Assembly: GCA_963774075.1 (NCBI GenBank)
Contig: CAVZDP010000003.1
Coordinates: 310,001 to 374,000 of the forward strand
Source of the DNA: JBBQNR01 sp963774075
GTDB lineage: Bacteria > Actinomycetota > Thermoleophilia > Solirubrobacterales > JBBDJG01
Direction: 5' to 3'
DNA: 64,000 nucleotides
Under the pieces are notes generated by a model. The model saw only the letters and a list, made by a program, of their open reading frames with translations, did no database searches and was not told where the DNA came from. Shown here piece after piece: positions 26,702 to 34,914 of the stretch; position 1 is the first letter of the stretch, and every line of letters begins with the position of its first letter. Made by a program: the position numbers and the translations under genes.

Positions 26702-27658
26702 TCAGGGTACCTGGGCTCCCGCGCGGCGCATGGGCACTTGCTCGTCGGCGTGGTACGAGCTGCGCACCAGGGGACCTGAGGCGACCGACTCGAAGCCCAA
26801 CGCGTAGGCCTCTCGCTCGAGCTCGCCGAACTCGTCCGGGTGCCAGTACCGCACAACCGGCAGGTGGCTCTCCGACGGGCGCAGGTACTGGCCGACGGTC
26901 AGCACCTCGACGTCGTGCTCGCGCAGGGCCGAGAAGGCGTCGAGCATCTCCCCCTTCGTCTCCCCGAGTCCGACCATGAGGCCCGACTTCGTCACGACCT
27001 CCGGGTCCATCTGCTTGGCGTTTTGGAGCACCCGGCACGAACGCATGAAGTCCGAGCCGCGGCGCGCGAGCGGATACAGGCGCGGCACCGTCTCGACGTT
27101 GTGGTTGAAGACGTCCGGCCGCGCGTCGATCACCCGCGCGAGAGGCATTTCCTGCCCGCGGAAGTCCGGCGTCAGGACCTCGACGGCGCACGCCGGAGCG
27201 CGCCTCCGAATAGAGCGGATCACGTCGGCGAACATGCCTGCGCCGCCGTCGGGAAGGTCGTCGCGGTCGACGGACGTGACCACGCAATGGCGGAGGCCCA
27301 TCTGGGACACCGCGTGTGCGACCCGCAGCGGCTCGGCGCGATCCACGAGGTCGGGCACCCCCGATTTCACGTTGCAGAACCCGCAGCGGCGTGTGCAGAC
27401 GTCGCCCAGGATCATGAACGTCGCGGTGCCGCGCTCCCAGCACTCCCCGATGTTGGGGCAGGCCGCCTCCTCGCAAACCGTGTGCAGTCCCTGGTTTCGC
27501 ATCAGCGCATCCAGGCGGCGATAGGTCGGCCCGCCAGGTGCCTTCACCTTGAGCCAAGGCGGCTTGCGCTCGCGGAACGGCACCACGGCGCCGCCCGGCC
27601 GCTCGCCTCCGCCAGGGCGGTTGCGCGAGCGGGTGACGTGGCGCTGCTCGCCGCTCAT
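26702..27658 (-). CDS. lipA: Lipoyl synthase
   Basis: 318 residues. A radical-SAM enzyme that inserts two sulfurs into octanoyl groups on E2 proteins. The auxiliary Fe-S motif is C-EEAA-C-PNIGE-C near residue 60, and the radical-SAM motif C-TRR-C-GF-C near 90. Other family blocks are TSVDRDDLPDGGA, FNHNVETVPRLY and GLMVGLGE. The ATG overlaps the lipB stop as ATGA, so the pair is coupled; the longer open frame upstream is a shadow of lipB. Together with lipB it makes the lipoate used by the nearby pyruvate dehydrogenase. Confidence 0.97.
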   Translation of the reverse strand: MSGEQRHVTRSRNRPGGGERPGGAVVPFRERKPPWLKVKAPGGPTYRRLDALMRNQGLHTVCEEAACPNIGECWERGTATFMILGDVCTRRCGFCNVKSGVPDLVDRAEPLRVAHAVSQMGLRHCVVTSVDRDDLPDGGAGMFADVIRSIRRRAPACAVEVLTPDFRGQEMPLARVIDARPDVFNHNVETVPRLYPLARRGSDFMRSCRVLQNAKQMDPEVVTKSGLMVGLGETKGEMLDAFSALREHDVEVLTVGQYLRPSESHLPVVRYWHPDEFGELEREAYALGFESVASGPLVRSSYHADEQVPMRRAGAQVP

Positions 27659-28383
27659 CTCGCCACGGCCTCGAGCTGAGGCGCGCCGGCGCCGAGCGCG
27701 TTCGACACGGCGGCCGGCAGGTGGGCGCCGTTTACGTCCACGGGCCGGCGCCCGTAGATCCCGCCGAAAGCGCGGCAGACGGTCTCCATGAACCGGTCCA
27801 TGTCCTGCTCGCTGCCCGTCTCGCGGGCGAGCGAGGACATGCTGCAGTGATCGATCCCGCACGGAACGATCCACTCGAACGGCTCGAGATCGTTGTTGAC
27901 GTTGATCGCGAAGCCGTGCGTGGTCACGCCGCGGCTCACGTGTACGCCGATCGAGGCGACCTTGCGCGGCTCCGGTGTCCAGACGCCCGTCAGGCCCTCG
28001 ATTGGGCCAGCCTCGACGTCGTGCTCCGCCAGCGAGCGAACGATGACCTGCTCCATGCGGCGGATGAAGTCGTGGACGTCGTCGCGGAAGGGGCGCAGGC
28101 TGACGATCGGGTAGCCCACGAGCTGGCCCGGGCCGTGGTAGGTGACGCGACCGCCGCGATCGGTCTCGACGACCTCGATCCCCTGAGCGCGGTACCACTG
28201 CTCGCCCATGGGCAGCTCATCGTTGGAGCTGCGCCGCCCGCGCGTGTAGACGGGCCGGTGCTCGAGCAGCAGCAGCAGGTCCGGCACCTCGCCGGCCCAG
28301 CGGGCCCGCTCTAGCAGCTTCTGGGCCTCGAGCGCGGCGCCGTACTCGACGAGTCCGGCGCGAAGGCACCAAACGTCGGTCAT
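27655..28383 (-). CDS. lipB: Octanoyl-[ACP]:protein N-octanoyltransferase
   Basis: 242 residues. LipB moves octanoate from acyl carrier protein to lipoyl domains. Present are RGGRVTYHGPGQLVGYP near residue 80, the catalytic Lys in KVASIGVHV near 140, and the catalytic Cys in VPCGIDHCSM near 174. Length is normal apart from a short C-terminal extension. It is coupled to lipA by an ATGA overlap. Confidence 0.96.
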   Translation of the reverse strand: MTDVWCLRAGLVEYGAALEAQKLLERARWAGEVPDLLLLLEHRPVYTRGRRSSNDELPMGEQWYRAQGIEVVETDRGGRVTYHGPGQLVGYPIVSLRPFRDDVHDFIRRMEQVIVRSLAEHDVEAGPIEGLTGVWTPEPRKVASIGVHVSRGVTTHGFAINVNNDLEPFEWIVPCGIDHCSMSSLARETGSEQDMDRFMETVCRAFGGIYGRRPVDVNGAHLPAAVSNALGAGAPQLEAVAR

Positions 28384-28408
28384 CCCGGTGAGAGGTTACC
28401 CGCGAAGG

Positions 28409-30463
28409 TCAGTCGACGGGCACGTCGCCCGTGGCGACGGAGAGGCCAGCCTCGGAGGGGGCGGGCAATCGCTGCGCGAACTGGGAATACACCTGCTCGT
28501 CGAAGACCTTCACGAGGCGGGCGTCGAACTGGGCGCCGGCGCAACGACGCAGCTCCACGATCGCCTGCTCGGGGCTCTTGGGCGCTCGCCAGGGGCGCTC
28601 CTCGATCATCGCCTCGAAGGCATCGCAGATGGCGATCATGCGCGAGCCGAGCGGAATCTCATCGCCCGTGAGCCCATCGGGATAGCCGCCGCCGTCCCAC
28701 CGCTCGTGGGTCGAGCGCACGAGCCGGGCGACCGGAACCATGGCGGGCGCCGCCGCCAGGATGCGCTCGCCGGTGAGCGTGTGCTTGCGAATCATCGCCC
28801 ACTCGACATCCGTCAACGGTCCCGGCTTGCGCAGCACCTCGTCGGGAACCGCCATCTTGCCCACGTCGTGCAGCTCCGCGGCGCGGGCCACCGCATCCAG
28901 GTCCTCGGCTGGAAGGTCGAGCGCCTGCCCCAGCGCCACGGCCAGCCGGGACACGCCCTCGAGATGATCGCCTAGCTGCGGCTCGCGCTCGCGCAGCACG
29001 CGGAGCAGCACGTTGCGCGTCTGGCGCTCCGGAGAGCGGGGCAAGCGCGCCTTCTGCGCGTACAGCCTGCGATCGGCGAGCCGGAGCGCGGAAACTGCGT
29101 CAGCGGCCTCCTGCGGGAGCATCACCACGCCACGCGAGTTGCCGACGTTGAACGCCTCGCCCTCTTCGGTGAGTCCGGCCGAGGCCGCGGCCGAGATCGA
29201 GTTCGGCTGCCTGTCGCCGAGCGGAACCAGTACGCAGAACTCGTCGCCGCCGAGCCGGTACGCTTTGCCGTGCGGCTGCATGGCCGTCGACAGGTTGTGG
29301 CTCAGGCGCTGCAGCAGCGCGTCCCCGGCGGGATGACCGAAGCTGTCGTTGTAGCTCTTGAAGCCGTCGAGGTCGAAGAACGCGAACAGCTGCGGCTCGG
29401 CGTCGGGGTCAGTCGCGTACGAAAGGTCCAGGAGCAGACGGCGCCGGTTAGCGAGGCTGGTCAGCGGATCGGTGAGCGCCTCCCTCCGGAACGCGGCGAG
29501 CAGGCGGAGGTTCTCGTCGAACGTCATCACCATCCGCACGATCACGGCCACGAACGTCGCAGTGGCGAGTCCCTCCGCGACCCGGCTCAGCTCGGCGAAC
29601 TGACCGTAGAGCTCGAGCCCGATCGCCACCAACGCAAAGCACGAGGGCACGACGAGCAGCCGCAACCCTGCCAGGCGGACCTGGTTCGGGCGGGTCTGCT
29701 GGCACCACGCCGCGCACGCGATCAAGAACCCTCCCGCCAACCAGAACGAGTCGAGCGGAGTTCCTTCGTTGTAGCCCGATGTCGCCTCCTGGTAGAGGAA
29801 GTAGCCGTCGGCGACCGCGTTCGCGGTGAGGCCCCCGGCGAGGAAGACCCAACCCATGCCCGGCCGCCAACCCGTGAGCCCGAGCGCGGCCACGACCAGC
29901 GACAGCAGCAGCAGGTCGCCGAGCGGGTAGGCGAGAGTGGTGGCAACAGCCGCAGGGTCGCCGGCGCCCGCGCTCTCGAAAGCCGGGTACAGAAGAGCGG
30001 TGCCGAGCGCTGCGACGGCAAACGCGCCGATCAAGCCGTCGAGCCAGAGGCTCGCGTGGAAGCGCGAGAGCCGACTGCGAACGAGAAGCACTACCCCCGC
30101 GTAGAGGGCCGGGTACATGCCCAGGTAGAACCCGTCGGCCGGCGACGGGTAGGGCACCGTCTCGAGCTTAGACAACCGGATGGTCCAGTAGAGATCTCCC
30201 ACGCACCACGAGCACAACCCGACGCCGATCGCCAGCCAGGCGGCTCGCTCCGCTCTTACGAGAGCTCCGCGCAGCAGGCAGGCGATGGCGGCGCCGGCGC
30301 CGACGAGGTTGTAGACCCAATCGTTGAAGACGCCGTCGAGGCCAGACCCGCCGATCCCGGTCGTCGTGTGAAGGGCGTGCAGCGTGAGGCCAGCCAGCAC
30401 GACGAGCAGGAGGGCGCTCACGGCAGCATGCCGTCGAGGAGCGATTCTGGAGGGGCTGGCCAT
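28409..30463 (-). CDS. Membrane GGDEF/HD-GYP protein (cyclic-di-GMP turnover)
   Basis: 684 residues. Residues 1-300 hold about eight membrane helices forming a sensor region. Residues 325-470 are a diguanylate cyclase with an intact GGDEF near 403; the RxxD inhibitory site is not seen. Residues 490-660 are an HD-GYP phosphodiesterase with HDVGK near 531, RSTHERWDGGGYPDGL near 590 and GSRMIAICDAFEAM. One protein may thus both make and degrade c-di-GMP, or one half may serve as a sensor. The ATG at 30463 is preferred to a TTG at 30490. It lies between the pdh and lip genes without overlap, so it may have its own promoter. Confidence 0.88.
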   Translation of the reverse strand: MASPSRIAPRRHAAVSALLLVVLAGLTLHALHTTTGIGGSGLDGVFNDWVYNLVGAGAAIACLLRGALVRAERAAWLAIGVGLCSWCVGDLYWTIRLSKLETVPYPSPADGFYLGMYPALYAGVVLLVRSRLSRFHASLWLDGLIGAFAVAALGTALLYPAFESAGAGDPAAVATTLAYPLGDLLLLSLVVAALGLTGWRPGMGWVFLAGGLTANAVADGYFLYQEATSGYNEGTPLDSFWLAGGFLIACAAWCQQTRPNQVRLAGLRLLVVPSCFALVAIGLELYGQFAELSRVAEGLATATFVAVIVRMVMTFDENLRLLAAFRREALTDPLTSLANRRRLLLDLSYATDPDAEPQLFAFFDLDGFKSYNDSFGHPAGDALLQRLSHNLSTAMQPHGKAYRLGGDEFCVLVPLGDRQPNSISAAASAGLTEEGEAFNVGNSRGVVMLPQEAADAVSALRLADRRLYAQKARLPRSPERQTRNVLLRVLREREPQLGDHLEGVSRLAVALGQALDLPAEDLDAVARAAELHDVGKMAVPDEVLRKPGPLTDVEWAMIRKHTLTGERILAAAPAMVPVARLVRSTHERWDGGGYPDGLTGDEIPLGSRMIAICDAFEAMIEERPWRAPKSPEQAIVELRRCAGAQFDARLVKVFDEQVYSQFAQRLPAPSEAGLSVATGDVPVD

Positions 30464-30568
30464 CGTGGGTTTGGGGAGGGGCGGTCCCAACTGGTCGTAT
30501 CGGCCCCTTGCGGAGGCCGCTTGAACCCGCGCGGGGCGCTGAATCGGCGCTAGGAGCTTCTAGTGGCT

Positions 30569-31954
30569 CTAGAGCGCCATCGAGAGGGGCAGCTCGAGCA
30601 GGTCTCGCACGCGAGCCAGGAACTGCGCCCCATCGGCGCCGTAGAGAATGCGGTGATCGCAGGCGAGCGTCACGCCCATCATGTGGCGGGCGACGATGCC
30701 GCCGGTGTCCTTCTCGACGACGGGCTTCTGCTCCAGCGCGCCCACCGCGAGCAGCGCCGCCTGCGGCGGGTTGATCACCGCCGAGAAGTTCTCCACCCCG
30801 AACATGCCGAGGTTGGAGACGGTGAAGGTGCCGCCCGAGAGCTCCGGCGGCGTGACTCGCCCTTCGCGCACCTTGACCGCGAGCTCACGCGATTCGCGAG
30901 CGATCTCGCCGAGCGACTTCGAGTCGGCATCGAAGATCGTCGGCACGACGAGCGCCTCGTTCGCCGCCACTGCGATGCCGACGTTCACGCGCGAGTAGAG
31001 CTCCACCCTTCCGTCTCTGTAAGACCCGTTCGCGCGCGGGAACTCTCGCAGCGCGAGAGCGCAGGCCTTCACGACCATGTCGTTGAAGGTCGGCGCGGGC
31101 GAGCCGTCGCTCACGACCTGCTTCAGCTGCTCGCGAAGCCGCACTGCTCCCGACATCTCGATCTGCATCTGCAGGTAGAAGTGGGGAACGGTCGCCTTCG
31201 ACTCCGCCATCCGGCGCGCGATGGTCCGCTGTAGCCGGTTGAGCTCGACCACGAGGACCTCGCCCTTCGCCGTCTCGGCGGCTTCCGCCACCGGCTGCGC
31301 CGGCGCCGCGCGCTGGGGGGCGGCTTCTCGCCGCCCGGCCCCAGGCGCGGGTGTGGGAGCTGCTTCCGGGCGCCCGGCGGCTGCCACCACGTCCGCCTTC
31401 ACGATCCGGCCGCCCGGCCCGCTGCCCTCGAGACTCCCCAGCTCGACGCCGAGCTCGCGCGCCATCCGGCGCGCGATCGGTGACGCCTTCATCCGCCCGT
31501 TCGCCTGCTCCGCCGCGGCGCGCGCGGGAGGCGCCGGTGCCCGCTGCGTGCGCGTCGCAGCCCCGTCGCCCGTGGCGGCGGGCTCCGCCGCTGCGGTCGC
31601 CGGCGCCGGGGGGCGTTCGGCGGGCTCGGCCTCGGGCTCCTTCGTCGCGTGCTCGGCCTCGGGCTGCTCGGAGCTCTCTGACGGCGCCTTCGCCCGGCCG
31701 TCCGACTTGGCCTCGGCCGGATCGCCCACGCGTGCGATCACCTCGCCGATCGGCAGCGTCGCGCCTTCGGAGGCGACGATCTCGATCAGCGTTCCCTCGT
31801 CGCTCGCCTCGTAGGTCATGTTCGCCTTGTCGGTCTCGATCTCCACGAGCTCGTCGCCGCGCTTGACCTCGTCGCCGACGTTCTTCAGCCAGCGCAGGAT
31901 CGTGCCCTCCTCCATCGAGTCGGACAGGCGAGGCATCGTGATCTCGACCGACAC
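30569..31954 (-). CDS. pdhC: Dihydrolipoamide acyltransferase, E2 of the pyruvate dehydrogenase complex
   Basis: 461 residues. Residues 1-80 are a lipoyl domain with the modified lysine in ETDKANM. An Ala-Pro-Glu linker follows. The peripheral-subunit-binding domain (ASPIARRMARELGVELGSL) is near 155, a second flexible linker lies at about 195-230, and the catalytic domain is C-terminal with the active-site DHRILYGADGAQFL near 435. There is one lipoyl domain, as in many Gram-positive E2s. The lipB/lipA pair downstream would lipoylate it. It follows pdhB by 14 bp; the GTG has AAGGAC upstream. Confidence 0.95.
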   Translation of the reverse strand: MSVEITMPRLSDSMEEGTILRWLKNVGDEVKRGDELVEIETDKANMTYEASDEGTLIEIVASEGATLPIGEVIARVGDPAEAKSDGRAKAPSESSEQPEAEHATKEPEAEPAERPPAPATAAAEPAATGDGAATRTQRAPAPPARAAAEQANGRMKASPIARRMARELGVELGSLEGSGPGGRIVKADVVAAAGRPEAAPTPAPGAGRREAAPQRAAPAQPVAEAAETAKGEVLVVELNRLQRTIARRMAESKATVPHFYLQMQIEMSGAVRLREQLKQVVSDGSPAPTFNDMVVKACALALREFPRANGSYRDGRVELYSRVNVGIAVAANEALVVPTIFDADSKSLGEIARESRELAVKVREGRVTPPELSGGTFTVSNLGMFGVENFSAVINPPQAALLAVGALEQKPVVEKDTGGIVARHMMGVTLACDHRILYGADGAQFLARVRDLLELPLSMAL

Positions 31955-31968
31955 GCGCCTGTCCTTGT

Positions 31969-32943
31969 CTATACGTCGCGGAAGGTTGCGAGGGCCGCCT
32001 TCACGACGTGCTCCTCGTGCGGCATGGCGGCCTGCTCGAGCGCCTTCGAGTACGGCATCGGAACGTCAGCGCCGGTGACCCGCTGGATCGGCGCGTCCAG
32101 ATAGTCGAACGCCTGCTCCTGAATCAGCGCCGCCAAATTGGCGCCAACGCCCCCGTGTGGCCATCCCTCCTCGACCACGACGCAGCGGTTGGTCTTCTCG
32201 ACCGACTCGAGGATCGTGTCGAGGTCGAGCGGGCGCAGCGTGCGGGGGTCGATCACCTCCGCCTCGATCTCCTCGTCGGAAGCGAGGCGCTCCGCCGCCC
32301 TCTCGGCGGTGATCGCCATGCGGGAGACGCCGACGATCGTCACGTCGGTTCCCTCCCGGCGCACGGCGGCCTCGCCGAAGCGCATCGGCGCCCCGTTCTC
32401 CGGCACCTCCCCGCGCATCCCGTAGAGCGACTCGTGCTCGATGTAGACGACGGGGTTGTCGTCGCGGATCGCTGCCCTCAGCAACCCGTGCGCGTCCGCG
32501 GCGGTGGAGGGCACGGCGACGAGCAGCCCGGGCACGTGCAGGAAGAGCGCCTCCATCGTGTGAGAGTGCGTCGGCCCGAGCTGGTGCCCGCCGCCCTGGG
32601 GAAAACGGATGACCAGCGGCACCTTGGCCTGGCCGCCGAACATGTAGTGGATGTGCGCCGCCGAGTTGATGATCTGGTCCATCGCCAGGAAGGCGAAGTT
32701 GATCGTCATGATCTCGACGATCGGCCGCAGCCCGGTCATCGCCGCGCCGACTCCCATGCCCACGATCGTGTTCTCGGAGATGGGCGTGTCGCGGACCCGC
32801 TTCTCACCGAACTCCTCGAGCAGCCCCTCGGTGACCTTGAAGGCGCCCTGGAAGACGCCGACGTCCTCGCCCATGATGAACACCGACTCGTCGCTCTCCA
32901 TCTCCTGCCGCATGGCGAGGTTGAGCGCCTCGCGGTAGCGCAT
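31969..32943 (-). CDS. pdhB: Pyruvate dehydrogenase E1 component, beta subunit
   Basis: 324 residues, the normal family length. Marks include MGEDVGVFQGAFKVTEGL, DTPISENTIVGMGVGAA, RFPQGGGHQLGPTHSHTMEALF (the phosphorylation-loop contact region) and the C-terminal VVVEEGWPHGGVG. It pairs with the alpha subunit to bind TPP and decarboxylate pyruvate. The start may be ATG at 32943 or GTG at 32949; an AAGGA lies upstream of both. The start region sits inside a 14-bp direct repeat shared with the end of pdhA. Confidence 0.95.
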   Translation of the reverse strand: MRYREALNLAMRQEMESDESVFIMGEDVGVFQGAFKVTEGLLEEFGEKRVRDTPISENTIVGMGVGAAMTGLRPIVEIMTINFAFLAMDQIINSAAHIHYMFGGQAKVPLVIRFPQGGGHQLGPTHSHTMEALFLHVPGLLVAVPSTAADAHGLLRAAIRDDNPVVYIEHESLYGMRGEVPENGAPMRFGEAAVRREGTDVTIVGVSRMAITAERAAERLASDEEIEAEVIDPRTLRPLDLDTILESVEKTNRCVVVEEGWPHGGVGANLAALIQEQAFDYLDAPIQRVTGADVPMPYSKALEQAAMPHEEHVVKAALATFRDV

Positions 32944-32945
32944 CA

Positions 32946-32988
32946 CCGCCACTAGCGGTCCTTCCCGGGACGTTCCGCCACTAGCGGT
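32946..32988 (-). repeat. 14-bp direct repeat at the pdhA/pdhB junction
   Basis: ccgccactagcggt occurs at 32946-32959 and again at 32975-32988. Each copy is itself a small inverted repeat (ccgc-cacta-gcgg). One copy carries the pdhA stop codon, the other touches the alternative pdhB GTG start. It looks like a short duplication. Confidence 0.85.
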
Positions 32989-34282
32989 ACACCTCCGGCG
33001 GATCGTCCTCGGCCTCCGCCTCGTCGCCCTCCTGGCCGCTCTCCTGCGCCTCCTCCGCCGGCCCGCTCGCGTGGTCCTCGCGGCGGCGGCGCTGCACGTC
33101 GCCGACTCCCGCGTAGGCGGCGCCGGCTTCGGCGAGCTCGTGCGGCGTGCCGCGCTTGCCGATCTCGTGCTCGTCCTCGCCGCGGTGGACCTCGGGGGTG
33201 CGCTCGTCCACGGAGTACCAGCCCTGCACCTGCTCACCCAGGACGTAGACGTTGTCGTAGAGGCTCTCGAGCGCCGGCTCGGGGCTGGCTTCTGCGAACT
33301 CGACCGCGCGGTCCACGATCTCGGTCGCCTTGCGGTCCAGCTCCTCGATGCCGGCGTCTTCTATCCAGCCCTGCTCCTTCAGGAGCTCTGCGAAGCTCAC
33401 GACCGGGTCGCGCTTGCGCCACTCCGCGACCTCCTCCTTCGAGCGATACACCTCGGGGTCGGCGGCCGAGTGGCCGCGGAACCGGTACGTGAGGCTCTCG
33501 ACCAGGCTCGGCCGACGCTCCTCGCGCGCAACTCGCACCGCCTCGGCAACGCACTCGCGGACCGCCACCACGTCCATGCCGTCCACTCGCTCGCCCGGCA
33601 CGCCGAAACACTGCGCCTTCTTGGAGAGGTCGGTCACCGCGGAATGGCGCTCGAGCGCGGTTCCCATCCCGTACTGGTTGTTGACCACCATGAAGACGAC
33701 GGGCAGCTTCCAAAGCGCCGCGATGTTCATCGTCTCGCCGAAGGTTCCCTGGTTCGACGCCCCGTCCCCGAACATACAGAGCGTTACCGAGTCCTCGCCG
33801 CGATAATCCGAGGCCAGCGCAATTCCGGCGGCGAGCGGCAGGTTGCCGCCCACGATCCCGTAGCCACCCATGAAACGGCGCTCGAGGTCGAAGAGGTGCA
33901 TCGACCCGCCACGCCCTCGCGACGTTCCGCCCTCGCGCCCGAAGAGCTCGGCCATCACCACCTTCGGCGGCGTGCCGCGCGCGATCGCCTGACCGTGCTC
34001 GCGATATGTCGAGATCAGGTAATCGTGATCCTCGAGCACGCTGGTGGCGCCGACGATCGTCGCCTCCTCTCCGATGGACAGGTGAAGGAAGCCGCCGACC
34101 TTCGCCTTCATGTACATCTCCTGCGCGCGCTCCTCGAAGCGGCGGATCAGCATCATCTTCTCGAGGATCTCGAGCGCCTCGCGTTTGGGAGGCAGCGCTC
34201 TCTGCCCGGAGCGGCCGTCGCGGCGGCTCTTCGCCCCCTCGCCCTTTGCGGCGGTCTGTTTGCTTGCCGCTCTGCTTTCCAA
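32981..34282 (-). CDS. pdhA: Pyruvate dehydrogenase E1 component, alpha subunit
   Basis: 433 residues. Core marks are MLIRRFEERAQEMYMKAKVGGFLH, GRGGSMHLFD, the TPP motif GDGASNQGTFGETMN with AALWKLPVVFMVVNN, and YRFRGHSAADPEVYRSKEEV. The core ends near 349 (SLYDNVYVLG), after which about 84 mostly charged residues (GWYSVDERTPEVHRGE... to the stop) extend beyond the usual end. The first 30 residues are basic and low-complexity. The start at 34282 is a TTG without a clear ribosome site, so the true N-terminus is uncertain. It forms the E1 heterotetramer with pdhB; a branched-chain role is possible but less likely. Confidence 0.92.
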   Translation of the reverse strand: MESRAASKQTAAKGEGAKSRRDGRSGQRALPPKREALEILEKMMLIRRFEERAQEMYMKAKVGGFLHLSIGEEATIVGATSVLEDHDYLISTYREHGQAIARGTPPKVVMAELFGREGGTSRGRGGSMHLFDLERRFMGGYGIVGGNLPLAAGIALASDYRGEDSVTLCMFGDGASNQGTFGETMNIAALWKLPVVFMVVNNQYGMGTALERHSAVTDLSKKAQCFGVPGERVDGMDVVAVRECVAEAVRVAREERRPSLVESLTYRFRGHSAADPEVYRSKEEVAEWRKRDPVVSFAELLKEQGWIEDAGIEELDRKATEIVDRAVEFAEASPEPALESLYDNVYVLGEQVQGWYSVDERTPEVHRGEDEHEIGKRGTPHELAEAGAAYAGVGDVQRRRREDHASGPAEEAQESGQEGDEAEAEDDPPEVYR

Positions 34283-34314
34283 CGCCAGTCACATTAGCGG
34301 CAAACGGCGCCCTC

Positions 34315-34908
34315 TCAGCGCCCGAGCGCGGCCGCCGCCTGCTCGAGACGGTCGTCTCCCCAAAAGAGCTCTCCCGCGACTGCAACGGTTGGCACTCCGA
34401 AGACGCCGAGAGTCGCCGCCGACTCGGTCGCGGCGCGCAGCTCGTCCTTGACCACCTTGCTCTGCGCGCCGGCAATCACGGCGCGTGGATGAAGCTCGCA
34501 GGCCGCCGCCGCAAGGAGAACGTTGTCGCGCTCGCTCAGGTCGCGCCCGGCGAGGAACGCCTGCCGGAAGGCCGCGAGCGCGAACGACCTCGCCCGCCCG
34601 ATCTGCGCCGCGTAGGTGGCCACGCGCATTGCGAAGAGCGTGTCGCCGGGCCACGGGTCCGGCCACCGAACGGGCGGCAGCCCGCGCTCGTGCGCGCGGC
34701 GCTCCACCTCCGCCATGCCGGCCGCGCGCTCGTCCATCTCGGCCCACGAGCCCCGGCCATGGATCTTGAAGAGGCCTCCGAGCAACACCGGCTGCCAGTC
34801 CGGGGGCGCGGGCAGCAGCGAGTCGACGCGCTCGGCGGCCAGCCAGGCGAAAGGCGAGCCGAGATCGAAGAAGAAGGAAGAGGAGGTCGCGCCGGTGGCC
34901 TGGACCAC
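34315..34908 (-). CDS. DsbA/HCCA-isomerase-like thioredoxin-fold protein
   Basis: 197 residues. The fold is that of 2-hydroxychromene-2-carboxylate isomerase/DsbA-like oxidoreductases: FFFDLGSPFAWLAAERV at the N-terminus, a helical insertion in the middle, and LGVFGVPTVAVAGELFWGDDRL at the end with the cis-proline GVP. The usual CxxC is replaced by SPFA, as in the glutathione-S-transferase kappa/HCCA isomerase branch, so it is probably not a disulfide enzyme. It starts with a GTG six bases after lpdA and precedes pdhA, so it is likely co-transcribed with the complex. Substrate unknown. Confidence 0.8.
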   Translation of the reverse strand: MVQATGATSSSFFFDLGSPFAWLAAERVDSLLPAPPDWQPVLLGGLFKIHGRGSWAEMDERAAGMAEVERRAHERGLPPVRWPDPWPGDTLFAMRVATYAAQIGRARSFALAAFRQAFLAGRDLSERDNVLLAAAACELHPRAVIAGAQSKVVKDELRAATESAATLGVFGVPTVAVAGELFWGDDRLEQAAAALGR

Positions 34909-34914
34909 TGGTGG

